From Mycobacterium sp. GA-2829 (GTDB lineage Bacteria; Actinomycetota; Actinomycetes; Mycobacteriales; Mycobacteriaceae), in the NCBI RefSeq assembly GCF_001499965.1, contig NZ_LQIT01000001.1:124001-188000 (forward strand): a DNA stretch of 64,000 nt, read 5' to 3'. Positions within the stretch are counted from its first letter, which is position 1. Each line of letters begins with the position of its first letter. This document shows positions 41,452-51,447 of this stretch, piece by piece. The notes under the pieces were generated by a model that had not been told where the DNA came from, did no database searches, and worked only from the letters and a program-made list of their open reading frames with translations. The translations under genes and the position numbers were made by a program.

Positions 41452-43482
41452 ATGTGGGTGATGCTCGGCATGCTGGCGGCGTTTTACGCCGTGGTGGTCG
41501 CCATTCTGTATGTGACACAACAGAAGACGGCGCCGACGTTCGACGAGTACGCGGTCGGTGGTCGACGCTACGGGCCGTGGTACGTGGCGATGAGCTACGT
41601 CAACTCGTGGTGGCCCGGGTCCACCTTCATCGCGTTCTTCGGATTGGCCGCGGGCGCAGGTGTGTTCGGGATGTACGGGCTGGCATACTCGAGCCTGGGC
41701 GTGGCGATGATGTACTTCATGGCCACCAGGGCGTGGCGTTGGGGTAAGCGCTACGACCTGCGCTCGCAGCCCGATCTGCTCGGCAAGCGCTTCGACTCGT
41801 CCGCGGTCCGGGTGGTCGCCAGCGTCATCGGCATCGTGTCGCTGTTCCCCTGGGTGGTGCTCGGGATGCAGGCGCTCGGCACGGTGTTCGAACTCGCCAG
41901 CGACGGCGCCTGGTCGGTGACGACGTGCCTGCTCATCGGCCTCGCCGTCATCGTCATCCGCCAGTACTGGACCGTGCGGATGGGGATGCGCGGGCTGATC
42001 ATGACCGACGCGTTCCAGGGCACCGTCGCCTACGTCTTCGCCGCGGTCGTCTGCGTGATCCTGCTCTCCGGGGCGGCCGGTGGACCGGTGAGCTTCGCCG
42101 CGCTGGGCGACGTCGCCGACGAATACCTGCTGCTGCCCGGCGACGGCGACGCCTACGGTCCGCTCTACATCTTCGCGCTGATCTTCACCGGCGTGGTCGG
42201 ATCACTATGCTGGCCAACGAGTTTCCAGCGAATCTACACCGCCTCCAGTGTGCGGTCGGTGAAATCGGGCACGTTGTGCACGGTGCTGATCTCCGGGGTC
42301 TTCTACACCCTGCTCATGCTGCTGGGCATCGCGGCGACCGGGATGGCGAGTGTCGCGGACAATCCGCAGGACGGATGGTTCGCGATCATGAGCTCCTACG
42401 GCGGCACCTGGCTGCTCGGCCTCGGCATCACCATCGTGTTCGCGGCCTCCATGGGCCACATCGACGGCAGTGTGCAGGTCTGCGGTCTGCAGATCGCCAA
42501 CGACCTGGTCAACACCGAGAAGCGGCCGCTGTCGGACAAACAGCTCACCTACGTGGCGAAAACCTCGATGATCGTGTTCATGGCGTTGGCCGGCATCGTC
42601 GCCTACGTCACCTTCAGCATGACCCGGCTGCAGTTGCTCGCCCAGATCTCCTATCAGGGTGTCGTCCAACTGGCGGTGCCGTTGTTCCTCGGCATCTTCT
42701 GGCGCGGCGGCAACAAACAGGGTGCGGTGGCGGGAATGGTCTCCGGCTTCGTCGTCGCGATGGTGCTGACGTGGATCTACCCCGACGACATCCGGGCGCT
42801 GGGCAGCCTCACCGGCGGCATCGTCGGGATCGTCGTCAACCTCGTCGTGTATCTCGTTGCCGCACTGGTCATCCGGACCGACGACGCCGAGAAGGCCAGG
42901 GTCGCCGCGATGTTCGACGCGGCGAAGACGACGGTGCGCGGCGCCGCCCCGGTGCCCGACGAATCCCTCGACGAGCAGCTGCACGATCTGGCCGCCGAAT
43001 CCCGCGAACGGCAGGCGCCGCGGAGGGGACGCCCTGATGCCCGCACCGCTCGACACGGCGGCGTTCCTCGCCGACTTCGCCGAACTGTCCGCGATCGGCG
43101 CGACCCCCGCGGGCGGCGTCCACCGCGAAGCCGCCACTCCCGCCGACGGACAGGCCCGGGAGTGGTTGCGCCGCTGGTTCGACCGACACGGGTTGCAGAC
43201 CCGGATCGACGCGGTGGGCAACATGTTCGGGTGCGCGGAGTTCGCCCCCGACGCCCCCTACGTGCTCATCGGCTCGCATCTGGACAGCCAACCGACCTCG
43301 GGCCGGTTCGACGGCGCGTACGGGGTGCTGGCCGGGGCGTACGCCGCCGCGACCCTGGCGGCCGCCCCGCCCGACGGTGCCCGGTTCAACGTCGCGGCGG
43401 TGAACTGGTTCAACGAGGAGGGTTCGCGGTTCTCGCCCAGCCTCATGGGCAGCGCCGTCTACACCGGCAAACGCAGCGCTGA
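41452..43482 (+). CDS. Sodium:solute symporter (SSS) family transporter, with out-of-frame C-terminal extension
   Basis: The first about 525 residues are a typical SSS permease with 12-13 membrane segments, starting [19 protein letters not shown], with [11 protein letters not shown] and [17 protein letters not shown] in the core. From about residue 526 the sequence turns Arg-rich because it reads the next gene in the wrong frame. In a neighbouring frame a TGA at 43035-43037 overlaps the ATG of the hydantoinase gene, the normal coupled arrangement, so a one-base change near 43020-43027 probably removed the true stop. The real protein likely ended near 43037 at about 528 residues. It would import the small polar substrate of this locus. 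Confidence 0.82.
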   Translation: MWVMLGMLAAFYAVVVAILYVTQQKTAPTFDEYAVGGRRYGPWYVAMSYVNSWWPGSTFIAFFGLAAGAGVFGMYGLAYSSLGVAMMYFMATRAWRWGKRYDLRSQPDLLGKRFDSSAVRVVASVIGIVSLFPWVVLGMQALGTVFELASDGAWSVTTCLLIGLAVIVIRQYWTVRMGMRGLIMTDAFQGTVAYVFAAVVCVILLSGAAGGPVSFAALGDVADEYLLLPGDGDAYGPLYIFALIFTGVVGSLCWPTSFQRIYTASSVRSVKSGTLCTVLISGVFYTLLMLLGIAATGMASVADNPQDGWFAIMSSYGGTWLLGLGITIVFAASMGHIDGSVQVCGLQIANDLVNTEKRPLSDKQLTYVAKTSMIVFMALAGIVAYVTFSMTRLQLLAQISYQGVVQLAVPLFLGIFWRGGNKQGAVAGMVSGFVVAMVLTWIYPDDIRALGSLTGGIVGIVVNLVVYLVAALVIRTDDAEKARVAAMFDAAKTTVRGAAPVPDESLDEQLHDLAAESRERQAPRRGRPDARTARHGGVPRRLRRTVRDRRDPRGRRPPRSRHSRRRTGPGVVAPLVRPTRVADPDRRGGQHVRVRGVRPRRPLRAHRLASGQPTDLGPVRRRVRGAGRGVRRRDPGGRPARRCPVQRRGGELVQRGGFAVLAQPHGQRRLHRQTQR

Positions 43483-44276
43483 CGAGGTGCTCGAGACCGT
43501 CGGATTCGACGGCGTGACCGTCCGGGACGCGTTGACCCACATCGGTTTTCACGGATCCGACGCACCACCGGAGGCCGCGTCGTTCCTCGAGATCCACATC
43601 GAACAGGGCCGCACCCTCGTCGACGAGGGCTTCGACATCGGGGTGGTGACCCAGAACTGGGCGGCCTGCAAGTACGCGGTGACCGTGCTCGGAGCAGTCG
43701 CACACGGGCGCCACGCACATGCGTTACCGTCACGACGCCCTCGTCGGCGCCAGCCGGGTGGTCCTGGCGGTGCGGGCGGTCGCCGAGGAGTTCGGCGTAC
43801 TCGGCTCCGTCGGATACTTCACCGTCGAACCCAATTCGCCGGTGGTGGTGCCCTCGCGGGTGCGCCTGGCCGCCGACCTGCGGTCACTCGACGCCGACCT
43901 GCTCGAGCGCGCGCACCGCGCGCTGCTGGAGCGGCTGAACACCGTCACCGCCGACGGCGAGGTCGAGGTACGGGTCGATTCGGCGGCCCTGCGGCAGGCG
44001 GGCCCCTACCACTCCGCGGGCATCGCGGTGGCCGGCGACGTCGCCGACGAACTGGGCCTGCGGTGGCGGACCCTGCCGACCATGGCCGGACACGATTCGG
44101 TCAACCTGCGCGACACCGTGCCGACGGTGATGCTGTTCGTGCCCAGCATCGACGGGATCTCCCACAACGAACGCGAATACACCACCGACGAGCAGATGGC
44201 CGCGGGTGTGCGCATGCTGACCGCGACCGCCGGTGCGGTGGTCCGCGGAGCGCTCGAGGCGGCCGGCGTCCGATGA
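43037..44276 (+). pseudogene. M20 hydantoinase/N-carbamoyl-amino-acid amidohydrolase, frameshifted
   Basis: Two adjoining frames together encode one Zn-dependent amidohydrolase of the allantoate/N-carbamoylase type. Frame one (from ATG 43037) has [35 protein letters not shown] and [10 protein letters not shown]. At about 43700-43712 it should continue as [17 protein letters not shown] but the frame is lost by +1 or -2 bases; frame two then carries [32 protein letters not shown] and [15 protein letters not shown] to TGA 44276. All metal ligands are present in the joined protein, so either the break is recent or it is a sequencing error. It would cleave a carbamoyl or ureido amide. Confidence 0.85.
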
Positions 44277-45682
44277 CCGACCACCTGCTCGACGGTTCCG
44301 CCGACGCGCTGCGGGAGGCCTACCGCACCGGTGAGGCGACCCCGGAGGACGTGCTCGAGCACACGCTGGCGCGGATCGACGCCGCCAACCCGGCGATCAA
44401 CGCGATGGCCTTCGTCGCGGCGGATGCGGCACGCGAGACGGCGCGGGAGTCGGCGCGGCGGTGGGCCTCAGGTGCGCCCCGCTCACCTCTGGACGGCGTG
44501 CCGGTCACGATCAAGGACAGCGTGCACGCGACGGGGATGCCCTGGCGCCACGGGTGCGCGGCCAACCGGTTCCTGCCGCATTCGACGGTCGACGCCCCGC
44601 CCGCCGCGCGGCTGAAGGAGGCGGGTGCGGTCATCGTCGGGAAGACGACCATGCCGGACTTCGGCATGATGGCCGCCGGGGTGAGCTCGCTCTACGGCGT
44701 CACCCGAAATCCCTGGGATCCGTCGCGCAGCACCGGCGGTTCGAGTGCGGGCGCGGGGGCGAGCCTGGCGGCGGGCATCGGTTTCTCGGCCGTCGGATCG
44801 GACATCGCGGGGTCGGTGCGGCTGCCCGCCGGCCACTGCGGGCTCGTCGCGCTCAAACCCACGCAGGGCCGCATCCCGCACCTGGCGCCGTCGACCATGC
44901 GCTCGGCCGGACCGATGGGCCGCACCGTCGACGACGTCACCGACCTCTACGACGTGCTCAGCGGCCCCGACCACCGCGACATCTGGAGCCTGGCGGCCGA
45001 GAACCGCCCGCCCTCACGGGAGCCGTTGCCGCCGAGTGGATTCCGAATCGGCGTGCTCACCGAGCTCGGCTACGGCGCCGAACCCGCCACCGCGGTGCTG
45101 GCGGCTCTCGAGGACGCGGCCGCCGCACTGCGTGACGGCGGCGCGACGGTGTCCGCGATGGCGCCGGTGTTCACCGACGACGCGCACCGGGCGCTCGACC
45201 GGGTGTTCCAGGTCCGGGCGCTGGCCGAGTTGCAGGCGATCCCGGCCGAGCGGCACGAACTGGTGCACCCGGTGATCCGCGCCTGGTGTGCCCCGGCCGC
45301 GCGGTACTCGGCCACCGATGCCACCCGCGACGGGGAGGCGGTCATGCGATCGGCGGAGCTGATGCGCAGCGCCTGTGCGGCCTACGATTTCGTCATCGCA
45401 CCGGTCATCCCCGCCGTCGGGTTCGGCGCCGACGACACCGGACTCGACCCGCACGAACCGCTGGCCCACTGCGGGTACACCGCGTGGTTCAACCAGACCG
45501 GACAGCCGGCGTCGGCGCTGTGCTTCGGCCGCGCCGACGCGATGCCGGTCGGCATCCAGGTGATCGGGCCACGCTTCGCCGACCGGGACGTCCTGCGCCT
45601 GACCAGCTGGCTCGAGGCCCGGCGGGCGTTCACCCTCGACTGGCCGGTGCGCGCGGCCCAGACGACAGGAGGCCGACCATGA
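44273..45682 (+). CDS. Amidase (amidase-signature family)
   Basis: A 469-residue amidase-signature enzyme. Catalytic Lys lies in [10 protein letters not shown] (about residues 79-88); the Gly/Ser-rich signature [16 protein letters not shown] (about 153-168) and [12 protein letters not shown] supply the two Ser residues of the Ser-cisSer-Lys triad. The ATG overlaps the stop of the hydantoinase gene and the 3' end overlaps the kinase gene, so the operon is tightly coupled. It hydrolyses an amide to acid and ammonia or amine; with the hydantoinase it could open and deaminate a cyclic or substituted amide. Confidence 0.92.
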   Translation: MTDHLLDGSADALREAYRTGEATPEDVLEHTLARIDAANPAINAMAFVAADAARETARESARRWASGAPRSPLDGVPVTIKDSVHATGMPWRHGCAANRFLPHSTVDAPPAARLKEAGAVIVGKTTMPDFGMMAAGVSSLYGVTRNPWDPSRSTGGSSAGAGASLAAGIGFSAVGSDIAGSVRLPAGHCGLVALKPTQGRIPHLAPSTMRSAGPMGRTVDDVTDLYDVLSGPDHRDIWSLAAENRPPSREPLPPSGFRIGVLTELGYGAEPATAVLAALEDAAAALRDGGATVSAMAPVFTDDAHRALDRVFQVRALAELQAIPAERHELVHPVIRAWCAPAARYSATDATRDGEAVMRSAELMRSACAAYDFVIAPVIPAVGFGADDTGLDPHEPLAHCGYTAWFNQTGQPASALCFGRADAMPVGIQVIGPRFADRDVLRLTSWLEARRAFTLDWPVRAAQTTGGRP

Positions 45683-46608
45683 CGACCGTGACCGAGCCCC
45701 CGGTGGCCACGCGGCTGCGGGCACTGGGACTGTTCTCGGGCGCCGACATCGCCGCCGACCCCACCCCGGTGATGGCCAGCCCCAGCTGGTGGGGTGCGGA
45801 CTCCGAGGGCTTCGACGTGCACGCCGGCGACGAGCGGGCGTTCGTCAAGGCGATGGCGCCGCACGCGGGGGCCTACGTCGACATCACCCAGGCCTTCGCC
45901 GCGGCCACCGAAGCCGGCGAGTGCGGGGTGGGCCCGCGGGTGTACGCCGCCGATGCGGCGGAGTCGCTGCTGGTGCAGGAGTTCGTCGACGGCCACACCG
46001 CGACGCTGAACGTGTTCGACGACGATGCGCGGCTGGCCGACCTGATCGCGCTGCGCGCCCGGGTGCACGGATTCACGTCCATCACCCGGCGGGCGACGGT
46101 GTTCGACGACATCCGCGCGCTGTCGGCGCTGGCCGCCGCACGGTCGGTGGCACTGCCCGCCGACTTCAGGTGGATGTGCCGCCACCTCGATATGGCCGAG
46201 AAACGGATCGTCGCAACGGGTTTCGACACCGTACCCGCACACGGCGACGGCAACGTCTCCAACGTGCTGCGCACCGCCGAGGGCGGCCTGCTGCTCGTCG
46301 ACTGGGACGTCGCGGCCGTGATGGATCCGCTGCAGGACATCGGCGCGCTGCTGGCCGAGGTGCGGCCCTTCGACTCCGACGCCCGCGTCGCCTTCGAGAT
46401 GGCCTGGGGCAGTTTCGATCAGGCGTTGTTCGACCGCGCCCGGGTCTACGGCGTCGCCGATTGCGTGCGGTGGGGGCTGATCGGGGCGTACGCCGACGCC
46501 GCCCGTCCGGGGACCCTGGAGTACTCGAAGTTCTCGGACTGGCAGTTCCTGCGGGCCAGAGCCGGGCTGACCGATCCGCACTTCTGTGACCGATTGGGGA
46601 ACCTGTGA
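45679..46608 (+). CDS. Aminoglycoside-phosphotransferase-like kinase
   Basis: A 309-residue APH-fold kinase. The catalytic loop is [12 protein letters not shown] (about residues 188-199) and the metal-binding segment [11 protein letters not shown] (about 207-217), matching HxDxxxxN and the later D. AGGAGG is just upstream of the ATG. It overlaps both neighbours (ATGA and GTGA). Family members phosphorylate hydroxyl groups of sugars, amino sugars, choline or ethanolamine. In this catabolic context a metabolic substrate is more likely than an antibiotic. Confidence 0.86.
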   Translation: MTTVTEPPVATRLRALGLFSGADIAADPTPVMASPSWWGADSEGFDVHAGDERAFVKAMAPHAGAYVDITQAFAAATEAGECGVGPRVYAADAAESLLVQEFVDGHTATLNVFDDDARLADLIALRARVHGFTSITRRATVFDDIRALSALAAARSVALPADFRWMCRHLDMAEKRIVATGFDTVPAHGDGNVSNVLRTAEGGLLLVDWDVAAVMDPLQDIGALLAEVRPFDSDARVAFEMAWGSFDQALFDRARVYGVADCVRWGLIGAYADAARPGTLEYSKFSDWQFLRARAGLTDPHFCDRLGNL

Positions 46609-47573
46609 CCGTGACTGCCCCCGACGACACCGGCAACCGGACGCTGGGCACCGCGCGCACCGCCGTCGAGCGGCGGGTCGAGGACGTGCTGGGGCGGATA
46701 CCCCGCTGGGCGGGCAAGGCGGTGCGCTACGCGCCGGTGCACGGCGGGCTGCAGAACAGCAACTGGCGCATCACCGTCGAGGGGGACGACCGCCGCTTTT
46801 TCCTCAAGATCCCCGGCGACGGGTCCGATGCGTTCATCGACCGGGCGCTGGCCAACGAGGCGGCCCGGCGCGCCGGCGAACGTGGAATCGGCGCGGAGGT
46901 GGTCTATTTCGACCCCGACAGCGGGGTGGAGGTGATCGAGTTCCTCGAGGGCCATCGCGCCTGCACCAACGGCGACTTCAAGGATCCCGAGATCCCGCAC
47001 CGGATCATCGACATCTACCGGCGCATGCACCACGGGTCGCTGCTGAGCGGGACCAAGACGATGTTCGACATGATCGACGAGCATCTGGCCCAGGCCACCG
47101 AGATCGGGGTGCGGCTGCCCGCGGACTGGGAGCTGGTGGCGGGGGAGTACCGCGTGGTCAAGGCGGCCCTGACGGCGTCGGGCCTGGATCTGGTGGCGTG
47201 TCACAACGATCCGATGCCCGGCAACTTCCTCGTCGCCGACGGCGCCCCGATGCGGATGGTGGACTACGAGTTCGCGTCCAACAACGAACGCGCCTACGAG
47301 CTCGCGTTGCTCATCACGGAGAAGTTCTACGGCGAGCAGCAGATGCTCGCACTCGTCGAGGACTTCTACGGCAGCACCGATTTCGCCACGCTGGCGCGGG
47401 TGCAGGTGTGCGGCGCGCTGGCCGACGTCAAATGGGGGCTGTGGGCGTGCGTCAACCAACAGCTGAACACCAGTTGGGATTTCGATTACCACAAGTACGG
47501 CTACTGGAAGCTGATGCGGGCCCGGCTGAAGATGACCGACCCGAGGTGGGCGTTCTGGGTCGACGCGCTCTGA
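46605..47573 (+). CDS. Choline/ethanolamine-kinase-like phosphotransferase
   Basis: A 322-residue APH-fold kinase of the choline kinase type. It has GGLQNSNWRITVEG (nucleotide loop, about residue 47), the catalytic loop ACHNDPMPGNFLVADG (about 200-215) and MVDYEFASNNERAYELA with the metal Asp. The HND-P-x-N and DYE-x-A patterns are those of choline/ethanolamine kinases rather than antibiotic kinases. It starts with GTG overlapping the preceding kinase and ends the GntR-controlled operon. The pair of kinases may act as two steps or as two subunits. Confidence 0.87.
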   Translation: MTVTAPDDTGNRTLGTARTAVERRVEDVLGRIPRWAGKAVRYAPVHGGLQNSNWRITVEGDDRRFFLKIPGDGSDAFIDRALANEAARRAGERGIGAEVVYFDPDSGVEVIEFLEGHRACTNGDFKDPEIPHRIIDIYRRMHHGSLLSGTKTMFDMIDEHLAQATEIGVRLPADWELVAGEYRVVKAALTASGLDLVACHNDPMPGNFLVADGAPMRMVDYEFASNNERAYELALLITEKFYGEQQMLALVEDFYGSTDFATLARVQVCGALADVKWGLWACVNQQLNTSWDFDYHKYGYWKLMRARLKMTDPRWAFWVDAL

Positions 47574-47664
47574 CCACGACCGCCGCCACCTGCACGACTG
47601 GCTTTTCCCCGGTTTCCACGTATGGTCGCGATCGAGTGGTTGTCACTTCGATCAAGGAGCGTCA

Positions 47665-47790
47665 ATGGCTGACAAAAAACCCGGTAGGAACCTGAAAAAG
47701 CCTGCGGCACGGTCGCTGAAGGAGCGCCGGGCGGAGAAGCGGGAACGCGCCGTCGAGGCCGGTGAGCGGGTCCGCAAGCGGAAGCGCTGA
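47665..47790 (+). CDS. Very small basic protein
   Basis: A 41-residue protein starting MADKKPGRNLKKPAARS and ending in a Lys/Arg-rich KRKR tail; about half its residues are charged. AAGGAGCG lies six bases before the ATG and there is a promoter-sized gap of 91 bases upstream. It ends two bases before the 3' end of the convergent pyrD. Similar short Lys/Arg-rich proteins occur in other mycobacteria as far as I recall; a nucleic-acid or ribosome-associated role is only a guess from charge. Confidence 0.7.
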   Translation: MADKKPGRNLKKPAARSLKERRAEKRERAVEAGERVRKRKR

Positions 47791-47791
47791 A

Positions 47792-48865
47792 CTACCGCCC
47801 GCGCATCGCGGAGCCCACCGCCGCCGACAGCGAGGCGAAGCCTTCGGCGTGCAGGCGCGCGGCGAGCCCGTCGTGAATCTGCTTGGCCCACAGCCCGCCT
47901 CCGTAGACGAAGCCGGTGTAGCCCTGCAGCAGCGAGGCGCCGGAGGTGATGCGCTCCCAGGCGTCGTCGGCGGTCTCGATTCCGCCGACACTGATGAGCA
48001 CCAACCGGTCTCCGGCGCGGCGGTACAGTCGGCGCAGCACCTCGAGTGAGCGGGCGGCGACCGGCGCACCGGAGATCCCACCCGGGCCGAGGTCATCCAC
48101 CCCCGGGGTCTGCAGCCCCGCACGCGAGATCGTGGTGTTGGTGGCCACGATGCCGGCGAGACCCAATTCGACTGCCAGATCAGCGATCTCGTCGACGTCG
48201 GCATCGGACAGATCGGGGGCGATCTTCACCAGTACCGGCGTCGAGGTCTGCGTCCGCACCGCGGTCAGGATCGGGCGCAGCGCCGCCACGGCCTGCAGAT
48301 CGCGCAGGCCGGGAGTGTTGGGCGAGCTGACGTTGACCACCAGGAAGTCGGCGAGCGGTCCCAGCTGGCGCGCGCTGTCGGCGTAGTCGTCGACCGCCTG
48401 TTCGGCGGGAGTGGTCTTGGTCTTGCCGATGTTCACCCCGATCGGGGCGTCGGCGGTGTGCCGGGTGAGCCGCTGCGCGAGCCGGGCCGCCCCGTCGTTG
48501 TTGAACCCCATGCGGTTGAGCAGGGCACGGTCCTCGGGCAGCCGGAACAGCCGCGGCTGCGGGTTGCCGGGCTGCGGCCGCGCGGTCACCGTGCCCATCT
48601 CGGCGAACCCGAACCCCAAAGCGGGCCAGGTGTGCAGGCCGCGGCCGTCCTTGTCGAAGCCGGCCGCCAGCCCCAGCGGTCCGGGGAAGCGCACCCCGAA
48701 CACGGTGCTGGCGAGCACCGGATCGGTCGGAGCGAGGCGGCCGCGCAGGGCGCTGCGCAGCGGGCCGGGCGTGGTGGCGGCGCGCAGCAGCGCGAACACC
48801 CAGTGGTGGATGCGCTCGGGGGAGATGAGGAACAGCACCCGCCGCAGCGCGTGGTAACCGCTCAC
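47792..48865 (-). CDS. pyrD: Dihydroorotate dehydrogenase, class 2
   Basis: A 357-residue FMN enzyme oxidising dihydroorotate to orotate in pyrimidine synthesis with quinone as acceptor. The class 2 membrane-associating N-terminal helix is present (about residues 1-45). Then come [10 protein letters not shown] (about 71-80), [17 protein letters not shown] and the catalytic-Ser segment [11 protein letters not shown] (about 180-190), and the C-terminal FMN phosphate site [11 protein letters not shown] and [12 protein letters not shown]. The ATG overlaps the upstream small gene by four bases, giving the operon lppL-like, DUF5703-like, pyrD. Confidence 0.96.
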   Translation of the reverse strand: MSGYHALRRVLFLISPERIHHWVFALLRAATTPGPLRSALRGRLAPTDPVLASTVFGVRFPGPLGLAAGFDKDGRGLHTWPALGFGFAEMGTVTARPQPGNPQPRLFRLPEDRALLNRMGFNNDGAARLAQRLTRHTADAPIGVNIGKTKTTPAEQAVDDYADSARQLGPLADFLVVNVSSPNTPGLRDLQAVAALRPILTAVRTQTSTPVLVKIAPDLSDADVDEIADLAVELGLAGIVATNTTISRAGLQTPGVDDLGPGGISGAPVAARSLEVLRRLYRRAGDRLVLISVGGIETADDAWERITSGASLLQGYTGFVYGGGLWAKQIHDGLAARLHAEGFASLSAAVGSAMRGR

Positions 48866-49113
48866 TGACCCGGCTGCTCAGGAGTGGCCGAGGTCTTACG
48901 GCGCCGCAGCAGCACCCGGCGGCTACCGTCGGTGTAGGCGCGGACCCGGGTGAGCTCCCAGCCCCGGTACTCGGCCTCGATGGACAGCCGGATCGACGCG
49001 GTGACCCTCGTCACGTCGGGTGGCAGCCGCAACGGCACCCATTCCCATTCGTCGGAGGCCTCGGCGACCACCTGATCCCAGGCGGCGGGCATGCGGCCAC
49101 GGGCGACACTCAC
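48862..49113 (-). CDS. Small conserved protein (DUF5703-like)
   Basis: An 83-residue protein from GTG 49113, reading [35 protein letters not shown] in its first part (given only in outline) and ending in a basic RRVLLRRRK tail. Strand-rich with conserved Trp residues. It overlaps lppL-like upstream (GTGA) and pyrD downstream (ATGA). A longer in-frame reading upstream is only the shadow of the lipoprotein gene. I place it in DUF5703 from memory; function unknown. Confidence 0.75.
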   Translation of the reverse strand: MSVARGRMPAAWDQVVAEASDEWEWVPLRLPPDVTRVTASIRLSIEAEYRGWELTRVRAYTDGSRRVLLRRRKTSATPEQPGQ

Positions 49114-50126
49114 CGCGGCCCCGCCGCACCCGTGATCACCTGCACACCCGCTCCCGTTCCGGACACCACATACAGCGTGCCAGACGCATCGTCGTAAGCG
49201 AGCAGATTCGGTTGCTGCACGGTTCGGTGACGCACCCTCTCGACGGGGATTCCGGTGGACAGATCGTAGCCAATGACGGCGTTGGCCGCGGTCTGCGACA
49301 CCCAGGCCAGCCCGGGTGACCCGGCCAGGCCGTAGGGCGCGTCGTACACCGGGTAGCGCTGCCGCATGATCAGCGGGTCGGTGCTGAACACCAGCAGTTC
49401 GTCGCCGCGGGTGTCGGCGACCAGGATCCGGCCCTGCGCATCGGCGGCCATCGTGGTGGCGCCCTCCCCGGCGCGCAAGGCCTGGGCCACCTTGGTGCCG
49501 TCGGTGTCGAGTGCGCTCACCGAGGTCTGGGCGCGGTCCAGCACGATGGCGGTGTCCCCGCGCGCGACGAGCGCGTCCACCCGCGCGAAACCGCCCACCC
49601 GGGCGCCCACGGCGGTATCGGAGTCCAGCGTCAACACCGATCCGTCGGCGGTGCCGAGCACCACCCGGCCATCCGCGCGGCGCGCGATCGCGGTGACGTC
49701 GGTGTCGGGTTCGCCGTCCACCTCGATGCGGTCGACGCCGCCCGCGGCGATGTCCAGCCGCAGGTAGCCGCCGCGCGTGGCCAGATAGGCGGTGCCGTCC
49801 GCGCCCGCGGTCAGCGCCGTCGCGGGTTGGGGCAACCGGACGGTGCGCGGCCGGCCCTCGGTGACCACCGTCACCGCAGGTCCAGGCTCCAGGATCACCA
49901 GCGACCGGGTCGCGGCGTCGAACAGGGCAGCCCTGGCGTCGGGGCCGAACGGCAGCACCGAGCCGGCCGGGGCGCCGGTGGCGGGCGGGGACTCCGCGGC
50001 GGTGGCGGGCGCGATCGTGGGGGGCGGTGGATCCGCCGGATTCGACGAGCATCCGGCCCCGGAGATCGCCAGCACCGCGACGGCAGCGCCGAACAGCCGG
50101 GAACGTGGGTTTGAACGATGCGGCAA
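49110..50126 (-). CDS. Lipoprotein with beta-propeller-like repeats (LppL-like)
   Basis: A 338-residue exported lipoprotein. The signal peptide (about residues 1-25) ends in lipobox ISGAGC with Cys26 as the lipidated residue, followed by a Pro/Ala-rich linker. The rest consists of repeated 40-residue beta segments such as RVVLGTADGSVLTLDSD and GRILVADTRGDELLVFSTD, suggesting a YncE-type beta-propeller at the cell-envelope face. Position next to pyrD matches M. tuberculosis lppL (Rv2138). Ligand unknown. Confidence 0.85.
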   Translation of the reverse strand: MPHRSNPRSRLFGAAVAVLAISGAGCSSNPADPPPPTIAPATAAESPPATGAPAGSVLPFGPDARAALFDAATRSLVILEPGPAVTVVTEGRPRTVRLPQPATALTAGADGTAYLATRGGYLRLDIAAGGVDRIEVDGEPDTDVTAIARRADGRVVLGTADGSVLTLDSDTAVGARVGGFARVDALVARGDTAIVLDRAQTSVSALDTDGTKVAQALRAGEGATTMAADAQGRILVADTRGDELLVFSTDPLIMRQRYPVYDAPYGLAGSPGLAWVSQTAANAVIGYDLSTGIPVERVRHRTVQQPNLLAYDDASGTLYVVSGTGAGVQVITGAAGPR

Positions 50127-50259
50127 GGGGTAGCTCTCGGTGCGTGCGAACGGAAGTTCTGGGCCTTCGGGGGTCGGTGCGCCAGTCTAGGCAGATTCGG
50201 ACCGACCAATTCCCGCCAATGTCTAGACCGACTTACATAAGTCTGGATATGGTGGCGCT

Positions 50260-50571
50260 ATGACGCTGCTCACAGAACGCTACGCGAGCGCCGCCGGTTT
50301 CGAGTTCGAAGACATCTCCACCGGCGTCCACGCCAGCGGCTTCGGACAGGTCGGCGACGGCCGCAGCTTCTCGTTCCATCTCGAGCGTCAGTACCTGGTC
50401 GTCGAGGTGTACCGGCCGCGGCTGCAGGGTCCGGTGCCCTGTGAGGACGACATCGTCGCGCTCACCACCCGCACGCTGACCGACATCGATCTGACCGACG
50501 AACGCAGCCTCGCCGCCGCCGTGCGCGACGCGGTCTGGACCGCCCAGCCGGTGGCGCGCCCCGGTCGCTGA
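50260..50571 (+). CDS. Conserved hypothetical protein (Rv2137c-like position)
   Basis: A 103-residue protein with no clear domain match. It is strand-rich in the first half (GFEFEDISTGVHASGFGQ, FSFHLERQYLVVEVYRP) and helical at the end (ERSLAAAVRDAVWTA). It is divergent from the lipoprotein and 27 bases upstream of uppP on the same strand, so it may be the first gene of the uppP operon. In M. tuberculosis the corresponding slot is Rv2137c. Confidence 0.75.
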   Translation: MTLLTERYASAAGFEFEDISTGVHASGFGQVGDGRSFSFHLERQYLVVEVYRPRLQGPVPCEDDIVALTTRTLTDIDLTDERSLAAAVRDAVWTAQPVARPGR

Positions 50572-50598
50572 CAGCCCGGCCACGGTAGGTTCGTCGAC

Positions 50599-51447
50599 GT
50601 GATCGACGCACCGGCCATGTCGTGGTTGCAGGTCATCGTCCTCGCCGTCGTGCAGGGCCTCACCGAATTCCTGCCGGTGTCCTCGTCGGGGCACCTCGCG
50701 ATCGTCTCCCGCGTCTTCTTCGCCGACGACGCGGGCGCCTCCTTCACCGCGGTCACGCAGCTGGGCACCGAGGTCGCGGTCCTGGTGTACTTCGCCCGCG
50801 ACATCGCGCGCATCGTCCGCGCCTGGTTCGCCGGCCTGCGCGATCCGGCCCGCCGCGACGCCGACTACCGGCTCGGTTGGTACGTGATCATCGGCACGAT
50901 CCCGATCGGCGTCATCGGCCTGCTGCTCAAGGACGAGATCCGTACCGCCGCACGCAATCTGTGGGCCATCGCGATCGCGCTGATCGTGTTCTCCGCGGTC
51001 ATCGCGGCCGCCGAGTACTTCGGCAGGCAGGTCCGCCACGTCGAACAGCTCACCTGGCGCGATGGCGTCATCGTCGGGTTCGCGCAGTGCCTCGCGCTGC
51101 TGCCCGGGGTGTCGCGGTCGGGCGCCACGATCAGCGCCGGGCTCTTCCTCGGCCTCGACCGGGAACTGGCCGCCCGGTTCGGTTTCCTGCTCGCGATCCC
51201 CGCCGTGTTCGCCTCCGGCCTGTTCTCGCTGCCCGACGCGTTCGCACCCGTCGGGGAGGGGATGAGCGCGACCGGACCCCAGTTGCTGCTCGCGACCGTG
51301 ATCGCGTTCGTGGTGGGCTACGCCGCGGTCGCCTGGTTCCTGCGCTTCTTGGTCCGTCACGGCATGTACTGGTTCGTCGGCTACCGCGTGGTGTTGGGTG
51401 TGGTGGTGCTGATCTTGTTGTCCACCGGTGTGGTGGCCGCGACGTGA
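50599..51447 (+). CDS. uppP: Undecaprenyl-diphosphatase
   Basis: A 282-residue integral membrane phosphatase (BacA/UppP family) that recycles the polyprenyl carrier of peptidoglycan and arabinogalactan synthesis. The two signature regions are [19 protein letters not shown] (about residues 14-32) and [15 protein letters not shown] (about 163-177), with the catalytic Glu, Ser, His and Arg; seven or eight membrane segments are seen. It starts with GTG, and its stop overlaps the next gene (GTGA). Confidence 0.96.
   Translation: MIDAPAMSWLQVIVLAVVQGLTEFLPVSSSGHLAIVSRVFFADDAGASFTAVTQLGTEVAVLVYFARDIARIVRAWFAGLRDPARRDADYRLGWYVIIGTIPIGVIGLLLKDEIRTAARNLWAIAIALIVFSAVIAAAEYFGRQVRHVEQLTWRDGVIVGFAQCLALLPGVSRSGATISAGLFLGLDRELAARFGFLLAIPAVFASGLFSLPDAFAPVGEGMSATGPQLLLATVIAFVVGYAAVAWFLRFLVRHGMYWFVGYRVVLGVVVLILLSTGVVAAT

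Noticed and set aside
42857..45682. A single 941-codon fused hydantoinase-amidase
   Set aside because: The middle part (about 43710-44272) is out of frame with the amidohydrolase; the fusion is an effect of the frameshift plus lack of stops, not a real fusion enzyme.
45382..46581. Long minus-strand frame opposite the amidase/kinase genes
   Set aside because: Shadow of G+C-rich coding DNA; no recognisable motif.
45679..47573. The two APH-fold genes as antibiotic resistance determinants
   Set aside because: They overlap a catabolic operon, and the second has choline/ethanolamine-kinase-type motifs; a metabolic role is more likely.
48862..50052. A 396-codon minus-strand frame covering the lipoprotein region
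   Set aside because: Only its last 83 codons are real (the DUF5703-like gene); the rest reads the lipoprotein gene in the wrong frame.
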